Notes: generated from the letters alone by a model not told the origin. A stretch of DNA of 64,000 nucleotides from Marixanthotalea marina (GCA_018883545.1 JAHLEH010000004.1:62001-126000); one strand, 5' to 3'. Numbered from the stretch's first letter, positions 42,193 through 52,205 are shown. Program-made: numbers and translations.

Positions 42193-42867
42193 CTATTTAA
42201 TTTTGAACCTAATATAAGTAATTGGTTTGTTTTGTTCTAAATATTGTGACTCATAATAGGTTTGGATACTGGTAACTTCGCTCGGACTTCCTTCCTGCCT
42301 GTAGATGTCGTTATTGGCATACAACACCTCGTGGCCTTCGCCGTGTAGCAGTCCAAGGGTATAACCGTGCATAAACTCGCTATCGGTTTTTAAATTTACA
42401 ATACCTTCTGGTTTTAGTATTTTTTTGTAGCGCATTAAGAACTCCGTATTGGTCATTCTATGCTTTGTACGCTTGTATTTTATCTGTGGGTCTGGAAAGG
42501 TAATCCATATTTCGTCCACTTCATTTTCTGCAAAAGCATGATCTACCAATTCAATTTGGGTACGCAAAAATGCGACATTTTCAATATTTTCGGCAACAGC
42601 TGTTTTAGCACCGCGCCAAAAACGGGCGCCTTTTATATCGATACCTATAAAATTTTTATTGGGGTAACGCTTTGCTAAAGCAACCGAGTACTCACCTTTA
42701 CCACAGCCAAGTTCTAAAACCAACGGATTTTCATTTTTAAAAAAGTTGGTTGCCCAATTGCCTTTTAAATTAAAATTGGCATTTACGAGGTCGTCTCGAG
42801 TTGGCTGGATAACATTCGGAAATGTTTCGTTTTCTTTAAATCGTTTGAGTTTGTTTTTGCTTCCCAA
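42193..42867 (-). CDS. trmB: tRNA (guanine-N7)-methyltransferase
   Basis: 224 residues. It contains PLVLELGCGKGEYSVALAKRYPNKNFIGIDIKG (SAM motif), EVDEIWITFPDPQIKYKRTKHRMTN with the TFPDPQ-KxRHxKRR-like catalytic patch, and GIVNLKTDSEFMHGYTLGLL, all typical of TrmB that methylates G46 of tRNA. It is the first gene of a three-gene operon. Confidence 0.94.
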   Translation of the reverse strand: MGSKNKLKRFKENETFPNVIQPTRDDLVNANFNLKGNWATNFFKNENPLVLELGCGKGEYSVALAKRYPNKNFIGIDIKGARFWRGAKTAVAENIENVAFLRTQIELVDHAFAENEVDEIWITFPDPQIKYKRTKHRMTNTEFLMRYKKILKPEGIVNLKTDSEFMHGYTLGLLHGEGHEVLYANNDIYRQEGSPSEVTSIQTYYESQYLEQNKPITYIRFKIK

Positions 42868-42933
42868 TGGTTAACGCGTTGAATTTGTAATTTTTGGCAA
42901 AATTAAGGAAATATGTGAGAGTGTTTATATTAG

Positions 42934-42941
42934 TATCTTTG
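42934..42941 (+). promoter_or_regulatory. Candidate -7 element before the glycosyltransferase gene
   Basis: TATCTTTG matches TAnnTTTG about 130 bases before the start codon at 43071. The long leader and lack of a -33 partner make this tentative. Confidence 0.35.
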
Positions 42942-43070
42942 AATTTCACTCTATTTTGTGTGAGCGATTGAGGCTTTTGTTGAAGCTCTTGAATTATTTA
43001 GTAAAAATAATTGAAAGCGACTGCCGAAAGCGCGACTTTTGTTTACAAAAGGCACACCATAATTGTATAA

Positions 43071-44126
43071 ATGAAAAAACGTATTTTAATTGCTCCTTTA
43101 AATTGGGGATTGGGCCATGCCACAAGATGCATCTCCATTATTAATGCCTTAAAAGATTTTGGGTTTGAACCCATAATTGGCAGCGATGGCGATGCTTTGG
43201 CCTTTTTAAAAAAAGAATTTCCGGACTTAACGTTTGTTGAACTACCTGCTTACAACATTAAATATCCTAACAAAGGTGCCGCGTTTAAATGGACCATGTT
43301 AAAACATGCGCCTAAAATTTTGGATGCCATAAAAGCTGAAAAAAAAACTACAAAAAGAATTGTTGAAACCTATAACATTACCGGTATTATTTCCGATAAC
43401 CGTTTGGGCGTTTATTGCAAAAAAATACCGTGCGCCATAATAACGCACCAGTTGAATGTTTTGAGCGGCCGTACAACGTGGCTAAGCACTTTACTGCATA
43501 GAAAATTCATTAAACAATTTGATGTATGTTGGGTGCCCGATTTAAAAGACGAGGAAAATTTAAGCGGTAAACTTGGGCATGGCAATTCAACTAAAATACC
43601 TATAAAATACATAGGACCATTAAGCAGGTTTTACAAAAAAAAAACAGCTATTACCAACAAGATTTTAGTGCTTTTATCTGGACCTGAACCGCAACGCACA
43701 CTGCTTTTTGAAAAACTATTTAAATTATTTGAATGCTACAAAGAGCAAGTTATTATTGTAAGAGGCATTGTTGAAAACAAGCAAGACATTCAAACATATG
43801 GCAGAACAACTGTTTATAATTTTATGACCAGCTATGAACTGGAAAAAACCATTAATGAAAGCGAATTGATTATTTGCAGATCTGGCTACACAAGTATTAT
43901 GGATTTGGCAAAACTTGAAAAAAAAGCCTTTTTGATTCCTACCCCTGGCCAGTATGAGCAGGAATATTTAGCTAAAAAATTAACTGAGCAAAAAATAGCC
44001 CCTAGCTGCAACCAAAATGATTTTACTTTAGAAAAGCTAAAAGAAGTAGAAAATTATGACGGCTTTAAAGCTTTGAATTTTAAAACAGACTTTAGGGATT
44101 TATTTAGCCTTTTCCAAAGTAAATGA
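43071..44126 (+). CDS. MurG/GT28-like glycosyltransferase
   Basis: 351 residues of GT-B fold. The N-terminal nucleotide-independent half starts RILIAPLNWGLGHATRCISIINAL, with the GLGHATR motif of MurG and MGDG-synthase-like enzymes. The C-terminal half has ILVLLSGPEPQR and a donor-binding stretch LIICRSGYTSIMDLAKLEKKAFLIPTPGQYEQEYLA. The donor is likely a UDP-sugar and the acceptor is unknown; a cell-envelope glycan or glycolipid is plausible. Its last 27 bases overlap the 3' end of the convergent histidine kinase gene. Confidence 0.85.
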   Translation: MKKRILIAPLNWGLGHATRCISIINALKDFGFEPIIGSDGDALAFLKKEFPDLTFVELPAYNIKYPNKGAAFKWTMLKHAPKILDAIKAEKKTTKRIVETYNITGIISDNRLGVYCKKIPCAIITHQLNVLSGRTTWLSTLLHRKFIKQFDVCWVPDLKDEENLSGKLGHGNSTKIPIKYIGPLSRFYKKKTAITNKILVLLSGPEPQRTLLFEKLFKLFECYKEQVIIVRGIVENKQDIQTYGRTTVYNFMTSYELEKTINESELIICRSGYTSIMDLAKLEKKAFLIPTPGQYEQEYLAKKLTEQKIAPSCNQNDFTLEKLKEVENYDGFKALNFKTDFRDLFSLFQSK

Positions 44127-45143
44127 AAACTCACTGCCAACCCCTGGTTCACTTTCAACATATATTTTTTCGTCGTGGGCTTCAATAATGTGCTTAACGA
44201 TGGAAAGCCCTAAACCAGACCCCCCCTCCTTGCGGGAACCACTTTTGTCTACCCTATAAAACCGCTCAAACAATCGCGGCAAATGGCTTTTTTCTATACC
44301 TTCTCCGTTATCAGTTACCCGAACAATAACCTTGTTTTTAATTAAGTTCTCAATACTTATTTCCGTGGTTCCTTTTTGCCTTCCGTATTTTACGGAATTA
44401 ATAATAAGATTTGCCAATACTTGCTGAATGCGTTCCTTATCTGCATTTACCATAATTGGCTCAGGATATTGCATATCGAACGTCAAGGTGATTTTCTTTT
44501 TAGCAGCACGCATTTCCATCATACCGAATACATTTTTGGCTAAATCTACAATATCAAAACTTTCGATATTGAGACTTAGGTCTCCCGCCTCTAGTTTGGT
44601 AATCATGTCTAAATCATTCACAATATAACTAAGTCTTTCCACAGCCTCCCCAGCGCGCTTTAAATATTTTTCCCGAATATTTTTATCGTTCATGGCACCA
44701 TCCAACAAGGTTAAAATATAGCCCTGAATGGTAAAAAGTGGTGTTTTTAATTCGTGGGATACATTGCCAAGAAATTCCTTTCGATATTGTTCCCTTACTT
44801 TAAGCGTTTCGATTTCCAGCTTTTTATCCCTTGCGAACTTATCAATTTCTTGGGTAAGCGTTGCCATATCGGTATTTATGGAGCCTCTGGATAAGTTTGT
44901 CGACTCTAACAATGTTAAGTCATCATATATTTTTTTAACACGCCTGTATATAAATTTCTCAACCCTTAGCTGGATAACAATAAAAGAAAACACATAGCAG
45001 GAAACTGCAAATGCCAAAATAACGCCCCAGTTTAACTGAAAAAAATAATATAAAAAAACACTCATTAAGAGCGTTATAAATATCGTTATGTAAAACGATG
45101 TTTTTATCGCAAAGCGATATGTTCTTTTAAGTTTTACCTCCAT
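44100..45143 (-). CDS. Sensor histidine kinase (PhoR-like)
   Basis: 347 residues. Two transmembrane helices (about residues 11-31 and 36-55) have almost no periplasmic loop between them, so the sensing region is minimal or cytoplasmic/membrane. HisKA dimerisation motif FLGNVSHELKTPLFTIQGY carries the phospho-accepting His. The HATPase has N box (QQVLANLIINSVKYG), G1 (VTDNGEGI) and G2 (GGSGLGLSIVKHII). It lies 3 bases behind the response regulator, forming a two-component pair with it. Phosphate sensing is a guess from similarity to PhoR. Confidence 0.9.
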   Translation of the reverse strand: MEVKLKRTYRFAIKTSFYITIFITLLMSVFLYYFFQLNWGVILAFAVSCYVFSFIVIQLRVEKFIYRRVKKIYDDLTLLESTNLSRGSINTDMATLTQEIDKFARDKKLEIETLKVREQYRKEFLGNVSHELKTPLFTIQGYILTLLDGAMNDKNIREKYLKRAGEAVERLSYIVNDLDMITKLEAGDLSLNIESFDIVDLAKNVFGMMEMRAAKKKITLTFDMQYPEPIMVNADKERIQQVLANLIINSVKYGRQKGTTEISIENLIKNKVIVRVTDNGEGIEKSHLPRLFERFYRVDKSGSRKEGGSGLGLSIVKHIIEAHDEKIYVESEPGVGSEFSFTLEKAK

Positions 45144-45146
45144 GGG

Positions 45147-45827
45147 TTAATCTACAAACTTATAGCCTACTCCTTTTATGGTTTTAAAGCTATCATCTCC
45201 TATTTTTTCGCGAAGTTTTCTAATGTGAACATCGATAGTTCTACCTCCAACAACCACTTCATTGCCCCAAACCTTATCAAGAATTTCATCTCTTTTAAAC
45301 ACCTTTCCGGGTTTGGATGCCAATAAAGATAATAATTCGAATTCTTTTCTTGGCAAAATGATTTCTGTTCCTTTTAAAACTATTTTATACTCATCCCTAT
45401 TGATGACAAGATTACCAATTTTCACCGAATCTTTGACTTCGTCTTCCTTAAAGCGTCTTAGCAAAGCTTTTACTTTACTAACCAAAACTTTAGGCTTTAT
45501 TGGTTTGGTAATGTAATCATCGGCACCCGCATCAAACCCTGCTACTTGGGAATAATCTTCACCCCTTGCCGTTAAAAACGTTATAACAACATCTTTTAAA
45601 TTAGGGTCTTTTCTAATAATTTCACATGCTTCAATACCATCCATTTCCGGCATCATAACATCTAAAATAATAAGCTGTGGAAGTTCTTTTTTTGCTTTTT
45701 TTACCGCTTCTACACCATTTTCTGCAGTTATAACCTGATACCCTTCACTTGTAAGATTATATCCAACGATTTCAAGAATATCTGGTTCATCATCAACGAG
45801 AAGAATTTTAATGTCTCTTTTGTTCAT
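45147..45827 (-). CDS. OmpR/PhoB-family response regulator
   Basis: 226 residues. The receiver domain (ILLVDDEPDILEIVGYNLTSEGYQV, phospho-acceptor Asp in LIILDVMMPEMDGIEA, and the later DYITKPIKPKVL) is followed by an OmpR-type winged helix (EFELLSLLASKPGKVFKRDEILDKVWG, VDVHIRKLREKIGDD). It would bind DNA repeats once phosphorylated by the kinase encoded 3 bases downstream. The pair resembles PhoB/PhoR in layout, but no pho genes adjoin it. Confidence 0.92.
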   Translation of the reverse strand: MNKRDIKILLVDDEPDILEIVGYNLTSEGYQVITAENGVEAVKKAKKELPQLIILDVMMPEMDGIEACEIIRKDPNLKDVVITFLTARGEDYSQVAGFDAGADDYITKPIKPKVLVSKVKALLRRFKEDEVKDSVKIGNLVINRDEYKIVLKGTEIILPRKEFELLSLLASKPGKVFKRDEILDKVWGNEVVVGGRTIDVHIRKLREKIGDDSFKTIKGVGYKFVD

Positions 45828-46024
45828 TTAAAATAGTTTGTCAAAAAAAATTTCAGTGTAAAGATAAAACTAATAACATAAAGTTATTAAAATTTACGAT
45901 TTAATAACAATTAGGTAACTCTTAACTTACAGAGGGTTAACTTTCGATAAAATCATTAAATCTTTAACATTTTTTTGGTATAGATTTTGAAGTAATTTAT
46001 TACTTTTACAACATACCAGTAACT

Positions 46025-46375
46025 ATGAGGAAAAACTACTTAATAATTACATTTTTATTTCTTGCTTTTATAATAACCCAACAAGGGTTTGCACAAAGCA
46101 GTGTTACTGGCGCACCCAATTCACAACAAAGTCAAAATATAGAAGGGCTTTCAATTTACCCTAATCCAGTGACTGAAGGAAGTCAAGTTATCTACATAAC
46201 ATCTAAAAAGAATTTCACCAAAAACATTGAAATTTATAATGTGTTAGGGAAACAAATCTACACCACTGTTTTAACAGGTAAAGAGTTGAACATATCTTCT
46301 TTAAGTACAGGTGTTTACATTTTAAAAATTACCGAAAACAAAATAAGCGAAACCAGAAAACTGGTCATTAAATAG
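46025..46375 (+). CDS. Minimal T9SS type A sorting-domain protein
   Basis: 116 residues. After a signal peptide (residues 1-23) and a short Ser/Gln-rich linker there is little but the sorting domain: LSIYPNPVTEGSQVIYI, NIEIYNVLGKQIYTTVL, then ISSLSTGVYILKITENK and a terminal KLVIK. No separate passenger domain is present, so its role cannot be an enzymatic one of the usual type; it may be a small surface or matrix factor. It is followed by a terminator. Confidence 0.85.
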   Translation: MRKNYLIITFLFLAFIITQQGFAQSSVTGAPNSQQSQNIEGLSIYPNPVTEGSQVIYITSKKNFTKNIEIYNVLGKQIYTTVLTGKELNISSLSTGVYILKITENKISETRKLVIK

Positions 46376-46397
46376 CCTTTTCAAAATATCTATTAAA

Positions 46398-46426
46398 AGA
46401 GCGTTGCCATTAGCAGCGCTTTTTTA
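46398..46426 (+). terminator. Terminator of the small T9SS gene
   Basis: AGCGTTGC and GCAGCGCT form a stem with a 5-base loop (CATTA), containing one G-U pair, followed by T6. Confidence 0.85.
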
Positions 46427-46452
46427 TTTTATATACTTTTGCTATATAGATT

Positions 46453-47433
46453 ATGATAGATTCCAGTTCCATTTTCAATATAAAAAACGACATAGAATTT
46501 AAAGACTTGGCTCTTAAAGTCTTTAAATTTCAGTTTGAAAACAATAAGGTATACCGCTCTTTTTGCGACTTAATATACAAACACCCCAGTGACATAAAAC
46601 ATATTGAAGATATACCATTTCTGCCCATTCAGTTTTTTAAATCGCACCGTGTTTTAAGTTCTCAAAAGCCAATTCAAACCATTTTTACGAGTTCTGGAAC
46701 AACTGGTAACCAAACCAGCAAACACTTGGTGACCGATTTAAATATTTACGAAAAAAGTTTTTCAAAAGGGTTTGAGCATTTCTATGGTAATGTTGAGGAC
46801 TATACCATTTTAGCATTGTTGCCATCGTACCTTGAACGCGAAGGTTCCTCGTTAATTTATATGGTAGAACACCTAATTAAAGCATCTAAATTTAAGGAAA
46901 GTGGCTTTTATCTTAATAATATTGATGAGCTTAAGAATACACTAGAAACTTTAGAATCTCAAGGAAGAAAAACCCTTTTAATTGGTGTTTCTTTTGCCTT
47001 ATTGGATTTGGTTGAAAAATATCAATTCAACTTAAAGAATACCATTATTATGGAAACCGGCGGCATGAAGGGCAGAAGAAAGGAATTGATACGTAATGAG
47101 CTTCACAATATATTAAAAACAGGTTTTGGCGTTGGAAATATACACAGCGAATATGGCATGACCGAGCTTTTAAGCCAGGGGTATTCTAAAGGCAACGGCA
47201 TTTTTAATTGTCCAAAATGGATGCGTGTTTTAACCCGGGACACCGAAGATGCTTTAACCATTTTACCTTCAGAAAAGACTGGTGGCATTAACATTATAGA
47301 TTTGGCCAACATCAATTCATGCGCGTTTATTGCCACGCAAGACTTAGGGAAAGTTTATAAAAATGGTGCTTTTGAAGTCATTGGCCGTTTTGATAATTCC
47401 GATATCCGTGGTTGCAACTTGATGGTTATGTAA
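46453..47433 (+). CDS. LuxE/PaaK-family acyltransferase
   Basis: 326 residues. Contains FTSSGTTGNQTSKHLV (P-loop-like adenylate-forming motif), an acyl-protein synthetase-type EREGSSLIYMVEHLI region and NIHSEYGMTELLSQGYSKGN (the YGMTE AMP-binding motif). These mark the LuxE/acyl-CoA ligase-like group that activates a carboxylic acid as AMP ester. No luciferase or fatty-acid reductase partner is nearby, so bioluminescence is not indicated; the acid substrate is unknown. Confidence 0.88.
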   Translation: MIDSSSIFNIKNDIEFKDLALKVFKFQFENNKVYRSFCDLIYKHPSDIKHIEDIPFLPIQFFKSHRVLSSQKPIQTIFTSSGTTGNQTSKHLVTDLNIYEKSFSKGFEHFYGNVEDYTILALLPSYLEREGSSLIYMVEHLIKASKFKESGFYLNNIDELKNTLETLESQGRKTLLIGVSFALLDLVEKYQFNLKNTIIMETGGMKGRRKELIRNELHNILKTGFGVGNIHSEYGMTELLSQGYSKGNGIFNCPKWMRVLTRDTEDALTILPSEKTGGINIIDLANINSCAFIATQDLGKVYKNGAFEVIGRFDNSDIRGCNLMVM

Positions 47434-47474
47434 GTTCTGAAGTTTGTTTTTGACTTATAACAAAATTCAAAACC

Positions 47475-47921
47475 ATGAAATACCTAGTTGTTTTTTCGCT
47501 GTTACTCTCATCTTATGCTTTCCCGCAATCGATAGATTACAATACAAAAAAAGACTTTGTGGCCGAAGGTTACGATGTTGTGGCTTATTTTGAAAACAAA
47601 GCCATTAAAGGTGATAAAAAATTCACCACCTCATATAACGGCGCTAAATTTAAATTTTCCACTCAAAAAAACTTAGACCTTTTTAGTGAAAATCCAGAAA
47701 AATACATTCCCCAATATGGTGGTTATTGCGCTTATGCTGTAGCGGTAAAAGCAGATAAAGTTTCTATAAACCCCGAAACTTTTGAAATAAGAAACGGCAA
47801 ACTCTATTTGTTTTACAATGCTTGGGGCACAAATACACTGGAATTATGGCAAAAAGAAATGCCTATAGAACTGGTAAAAAAAGGCAATAAGAATTGGGAA
47901 AAAATAAAATTAAAAAAATAA
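47475..47921 (+). CDS. YHS domain protein, secreted
   Basis: 148 residues with a signal peptide ending AFPQ (residue 18). The YHS-like core contains DFVAEGYDVVAYFENKAIKGDKKF and YNGAKFKFSTQKNLDLFSENPEKYIPQYGGYCAYAVA. The YHS domain is generally metal-associated, but here few Cys are present. Function unknown; I recall it as a frequent secreted YHS protein in marine Bacteroidota. It follows the acyltransferase by about 40 bases and may share its transcript. Confidence 0.8.
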   Translation: MKYLVVFSLLLSSYAFPQSIDYNTKKDFVAEGYDVVAYFENKAIKGDKKFTTSYNGAKFKFSTQKNLDLFSENPEKYIPQYGGYCAYAVAVKADKVSINPETFEIRNGKLYLFYNAWGTNTLELWQKEMPIELVKKGNKNWEKIKLKK

Positions 47922-48017
47922 AATTATTGTTGTAATGTTTTTAAACTTTCACCGACTATAAAAGTGCTGTAAAAAAGAAAGATTATTTTTTATTTATAGT
48001 TTGGTTGGTTAGTTGAG

Positions 48018-48050
48018 TAAGGCCTGACGCATTTGTCAGGCCTTATTTTA
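48018..48050. terminator. Terminator between the YHS gene and tyrS
   Basis: TAAGGCCTGAC and GTCAGGCCTTA form an 11-bp perfect stem with a 6-base loop, followed by ATTTTAT on the plus strand. It serves the plus-strand gene and lies against the end of the minus-strand tyrS, whose stop codon it overlaps. Confidence 0.8.
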
Positions 48051-49343
48051 TAATATATGCAATAGAAAATAATTTTTCTTGCCACGTTGTAACAAGACAA
48101 ACTTATTGTTTATAAGGTCTTTGCTTGTAATTACATAATCATCTGCTACCTTTTCTTTATTGACTGAAATGGAATTTTCCTTTAGAGCCCTGCGAGCTTC
48201 ACCATTAGATTTTAAGAATCCACCCTTTTCAGCCAATGCCGAAATAATGCCCAAACCATTCTCTATATCTTCTTTAGAAATTTCGGTTTGCGGCACGCCA
48301 TCAAAAACATCCAAAAAGGTTTGTTCATTCAAACTTTTTAAATCACTGCTGGTTGAATTTCCAAAAAGGATTTCACTGGCCTTAACAGCATTTTGTAAGT
48401 CTTCCTTAGAATGGACCATTGTAGTAATCTCTTCAGCCAAACGTTTTTGCAGCGCTCTTAAATGTGGCGCTTCTTTATGTTGGTTAACCAAATCGGTTAT
48501 TTCTGATTCAGTCAAAAACGTGAATATCTTAATATATTTTTCGGCATCCTCATCACTCGAATTCAACCAATACTGATAGAACTTGTAAGGTGACGTTCTG
48601 TTAGGATCTAACCAAACATTGCCGCCTTCAGATTTTCCAAATTTAGAACCATCCGATTTTGTAATTAACGGACACGTGATCGCAAAGCCTTTACCATTGC
48701 CAATGCGTCTTATCAATTCAGTTCCCGTGGTGATGTTACCCCATTGGTCGCTACCACCCATTTGTATGCTACAATTTTTTTCCTTGTACAAATGAAGAAA
48801 ATCGTATCCTTGAACCAGTTGGTAAGTAAATTCTGTAAAACTCATCCCTTCCGAATCGTCTGAAGATATTCTGTTTTTAACAGAATCTTTAGCCATCATA
48901 TAGTTTACCGTTATATGCTTGCCCACATCGCGAATAAATTCGAGGAATGAAAAGTTTTTCATCCAATCGTAATTGTTTACTAAAAGTGCTGCATTATCCG
49001 CATTGCTTTCAAAATCCAAGAAATGTGACAATTGTTTTTTTATGGCTTCTTGGTTATGCCTTAAGGTTTTTTCATCTAATAAATTACGTTCAGCAGATTT
49101 TCCAGAAGGATCGCCAATCATACCTGTAGCACCACCAACCAAAGCAACCGGTTTGTGTCCGCAACGTTGGTAATGCGCCAATAACATAATGGGCACCAAA
49201 TTACCAATATGTAAAGAATCTGCTGTTGGATCGAAGCCCACATATGCGCTTCGCATGCTTTCCATTAAGTGTTCTTCGGCACCTGGCATCACGGTATGGA
49301 TCATGCCCCTCCAAGTCAGTTCTTCTACAAAATTCTTTATCAT
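48048..49343 (-). CDS. tyrS: Tyrosyl-tRNA synthetase
   Basis: 431 residues. The start at 49343 ([21 protein letters not shown]) is chosen over the longer TTG-start frame because a -7 promoter element lies inside that extension. HIGH motif is [11 protein letters not shown] in [17 protein letters not shown]. The KMSKS-type loop reads KFGKS ([18 protein letters not shown]). The C-terminal S4-like RNA-binding domain ends the protein. It charges tRNA-Tyr. Confidence 0.95.
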   Translation of the reverse strand: MIKNFVEELTWRGMIHTVMPGAEEHLMESMRSAYVGFDPTADSLHIGNLVPIMLLAHYQRCGHKPVALVGGATGMIGDPSGKSAERNLLDEKTLRHNQEAIKKQLSHFLDFESNADNAALLVNNYDWMKNFSFLEFIRDVGKHITVNYMMAKDSVKNRISSDDSEGMSFTEFTYQLVQGYDFLHLYKEKNCSIQMGGSDQWGNITTGTELIRRIGNGKGFAITCPLITKSDGSKFGKSEGGNVWLDPNRTSPYKFYQYWLNSSDEDAEKYIKIFTFLTESEITDLVNQHKEAPHLRALQKRLAEEITTMVHSKEDLQNAVKASEILFGNSTSSDLKSLNEQTFLDVFDGVPQTEISKEDIENGLGIISALAEKGGFLKSNGEARRALKENSISVNKEKVADDYVITSKDLINNKFVLLQRGKKNYFLLHIL

Positions 49344-49369
49344 CAATTCTATTTTTTTAATAAGCCTTG

Positions 49370-49377
49370 CAAAGATA
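49370..49377 (-). promoter_or_regulatory. Candidate -7 element of tyrS
   Basis: TATCTTTG on the minus strand is a full TAnnTTTG match, 26 bases before the ATG at 49343. It falls downstream of the alternative TTG start at 49385, which argues against that start. Confidence 0.5.
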
Positions 49378-49430
49378 AAAATCAATGCATAATTACTAAT
49401 GCATTCTGAATAATTCTTTAATTTAGTCGC

Positions 49431-50441
49431 ATGATTTTAGTAACAGGGGCTACAGGTCTAGTTGGTTCACATTTATTATTCAAACTTGCTAAAAGCAATG
49501 AAAAAGTAAGGGCTTTATATAGAGATAAAGAAAAACTTGACGCCGTTAGACGTGTGTTTTCATGCTATACAGACAATTATCAACCACTTTTTGGTTCTAT
49601 TGAATGGTTTGAAGGCGATATTTTAGACATCCCCTCATTGTCAAAGGCATTAAAAGACATTAAATATGTTTACCATTGTGCGGCTCTTGTATCTTTTGAA
49701 CCCCATAAATACCACACGTTAAGAAAAACAAATATTGAAGGCACTGCAAACGTTGTCAACTTAAGTATTGCCAACCAAATAGAGAAACTTTGCTATGTAA
49801 GCTCGGTGGCTACCTTGGGGAGCCCTATTAAAAATGAACCTGTAACCGAAGACACCTTTTGGAATCCTGAAGAAGATAACAACGTGTACGCCATTACAAA
49901 ATACGGTGCTGAAATGGAAGTTTGGCGTGCTACCCAAGAAGGGCTTAATGCCGTTATTGTAAACCCGAGTGTTATTTTAGGGGCCGGCATTTGGGATAGT
50001 GGAAGTGGCAGTTTGTTTAAAAGAGCCCATAAAGGACTGAATTTTTATACCAAAGGCACTATTAACCTGGTTGCCGTTGAAGACGTAGTTTCCATTATGA
50101 TAAAACTAATGGAAAGTAATATTACCAACCAACGATACATTTTGGTTGCCAAAAACTGGAGTTACAAACAATTCTTAACAACCTTAACAGCTTCAGTAAA
50201 TGCAAAAGCGCCAAAGAATCTGGCTAAACCATGGTTATTGAACACTGTCTGGAGGTTGGATTGGTTATTACATAAAATTATTGGTAAAAAAAGAGAGCTT
50301 ACAAAACATTTAAGCCGATCTCTAAACTCGCACACTGTTTATAGTAATGCTAAAATAAAATCTGAACTAGACGACGTTCAATTCAAATCTGTTGAAAAAA
50401 CTATTTCTGAGATTGGAGCTATTTATCTAAAGCAGGTTTAG
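49431..50441 (+). CDS. NAD-dependent epimerase/dehydratase (extended SDR)
   Basis: 336 residues. N-terminal Rossmann glycine motif [15 protein letters not shown] and the YAITKYGAE (YxxxK) catalytic pair identify an atypical/extended short-chain dehydrogenase. The sequence [30 protein letters not shown] is typical. It likely acts on a sugar nucleotide or flavonoid/sterol-like molecule; the substrate is unknown. Its last 23 bases overlap the convergent DUF4296 gene. Confidence 0.88.
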   Translation: MILVTGATGLVGSHLLFKLAKSNEKVRALYRDKEKLDAVRRVFSCYTDNYQPLFGSIEWFEGDILDIPSLSKALKDIKYVYHCAALVSFEPHKYHTLRKTNIEGTANVVNLSIANQIEKLCYVSSVATLGSPIKNEPVTEDTFWNPEEDNNVYAITKYGAEMEVWRATQEGLNAVIVNPSVILGAGIWDSGSGSLFKRAHKGLNFYTKGTINLVAVEDVVSIMIKLMESNITNQRYILVAKNWSYKQFLTTLTASVNAKAPKNLAKPWLLNTVWRLDWLLHKIIGKKRELTKHLSRSLNSHTVYSNAKIKSELDDVQFKSVEKTISEIGAIYLKQV

Positions 50442-50859
50442 CCAACTCTTTTTTTAGTTTTGGCTTGTTCACGGTTCTTTTATCTTGCCCTTCCTCATCA
50501 TCAATAGGTTTTCCTTCCAATTCCATGTAATATTCGCTGAGAGCATCAAGACTGTCCTTTACTTTTTCATAAATATCAATATACTCATCTAGATTAGAGG
50601 CATAGTAATTACTACTTAATACAAATTGCATACTATCAATACTGTATTTTTTGTAGACATAATTATCTACATCGACATTATTACTATCCAATACTTTGGT
50701 GTTTTGCCCGTTAATAGATGTTAACAACTTTAAATCAACCAAAATATTTACCATTTCCGTTTTAGAAATTAAGTCATTAGGCTTTTTGGGTTTTTCAAGT
50801 TGATAACATGAAACCAAGAAAGCAGTAATAACTATATATGTAATTATTTTTTTTAACAT
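50419..50859 (-). CDS. DUF4296 domain lipoprotein
   Basis: 146 residues. A lipoprotein signal ends at AFLVSC. The conserved DUF4296 region (ISKTEMVNILVDLKLLTSINGQ, NVDVDNYVYKKYSIDSMQFVLSSNYYASNLDEYIDIYEKV) follows, and a charged Lys-rich tail ends the protein. The family is restricted to Bacteroidota; function unknown. Start codon shares one base with the pyrC stop codon. Confidence 0.85.
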   Translation of the reverse strand: MLKKIITYIVITAFLVSCYQLEKPKKPNDLISKTEMVNILVDLKLLTSINGQNTKVLDSNNVDVDNYVYKKYSIDSMQFVLSSNYYASNLDEYIDIYEKVKDSLDALSEYYMELEGKPIDDEEGQDKRTVNKPKLKKELAKPALDK

Positions 50860-52205
50860 TATCTATTGAATGTTAACTGTTTGGCGGCCTTAACATTTAG
50901 AAACTTAAAATTGTTGTAAACCAAACTACCATTTACAAATGTATGCGATATTCTTGATTTAAAGGTAGTACCTTCAAAAGGAGACCAGCTACATTTATAG
51001 AGTATGTTATCTTTTTTAACGGTCCACGGACTGTTTAAATCTACCAATACCAAATCGGCAAAATACCCCTCTTTTATAAAGCCTCTTTTTTCAATATCAA
51101 ACAATATGGCTGGGTTATGGCACATCTTTTCTACAATTTTTTCCAAAGTTATTTTTTCTCTATGGTACATTTGTAGCATAGCGGGCAGCGCATGTTGTAC
51201 CAACGGTCCTCCTGATGGCGCATTGGTATAAACGTTTTTCTTTTCTTCTATAGTATGTGGGGCATGGTCTGTGGCAATAACATCTATTCTATCATCCAAT
51301 AACGCTTCCCATAATTCCTCTCGGTCATGTTCACTCTTTACAGCAGGATTCCATTTAATAAGGGTACCTTTTTTATCATAATCCTTATCGGTAAACCACA
51401 AATGATGGATGCATACCTCGGCTGTTATTTTCTTATCCTTTAAAGGTATTTTATTAGAGAACAAATGGGTTTCCTTTCCGGTTGAAAGATGAAATACATG
51501 CAAACGCGCCCCTGTTTTTTTGGCCAATTCTATGGCTTTGGAGGATGACAAATAACACGCTTCCTCACTCCGTATTTCTGGATGGAATTTAATGGGAATA
51601 TCATCGCCGTATTTTTTCTTAAATGTTTCTAAATTGGCTCTAATAGTCCCTTCATCTTCACAATGAACCGCTATTAACAGTTTCGTTTTAGAAAAAATAT
51701 TTTCCAAAACTTTTGGATTATCTACCAACATATTGCCTGTTGAAGACCCTAAAAACAACTTTAAGGCCGCTACCTTTTTGGGGTCAACTTTTAATATTTC
51801 ATCTAAATTATCATTAGTCCCACCAAACATGAACGAATAATTGGCCGACGAGGTTTTGGCTGCAATCTCAAATTTGGCATTCAAGGCTTCTATAGTGGTT
51901 GTTTGCGGGTTGGTATTCGGCATTTCTATAAACGACGTGATACCCCCAGCCACAGCAGCCCTAGATTCGGTTTCGATATTCGCTTTGTGTGTAAGTCCAG
52001 GCTCCCTAAAATGCACTTGATCGTCAATAACGCCTGGCAGTACGTATTTGCCTTCGGCATCTACCACATTCACATCGGCCGATTTTGCACTAATAAACTC
52101 ACTAATTTCCTTTATGTATTCGCCTTCTATTAAAATATCGCCATTAAAAATGGTGCCTTCATTTACAATTCGGGCATTTTTTATAAGTGTTGTTTTCAGT
52201 TTCAT
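50859..52205 (-). CDS. pyrC: Dihydroorotase
   Basis: 448 residues from the ATG at 52205; a frame extension upstream to 52235 would overlap the previous gene. The metal-site motif reads [15 protein letters not shown], where Gln takes the place of the first His of HxH, as I recall for Bacteroidetes dihydroorotases. [15 protein letters not shown], the FHLST region and TDHAPHT motif follow. It cyclises carbamoyl-aspartate to dihydroorotate in pyrimidine synthesis. It is operonic with a GT2 gene 7 bases upstream and DUF4296 downstream. Confidence 0.92.
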   Translation of the reverse strand: MKLKTTLIKNARIVNEGTIFNGDILIEGEYIKEISEFISAKSADVNVVDAEGKYVLPGVIDDQVHFREPGLTHKANIETESRAAVAGGITSFIEMPNTNPQTTTIEALNAKFEIAAKTSSANYSFMFGGTNDNLDEILKVDPKKVAALKLFLGSSTGNMLVDNPKVLENIFSKTKLLIAVHCEDEGTIRANLETFKKKYGDDIPIKFHPEIRSEEACYLSSSKAIELAKKTGARLHVFHLSTGKETHLFSNKIPLKDKKITAEVCIHHLWFTDKDYDKKGTLIKWNPAVKSEHDREELWEALLDDRIDVIATDHAPHTIEEKKNVYTNAPSGGPLVQHALPAMLQMYHREKITLEKIVEKMCHNPAILFDIEKRGFIKEGYFADLVLVDLNSPWTVKKDNILYKCSWSPFEGTTFKSRISHTFVNGSLVYNNFKFLNVKAAKQLTFNR

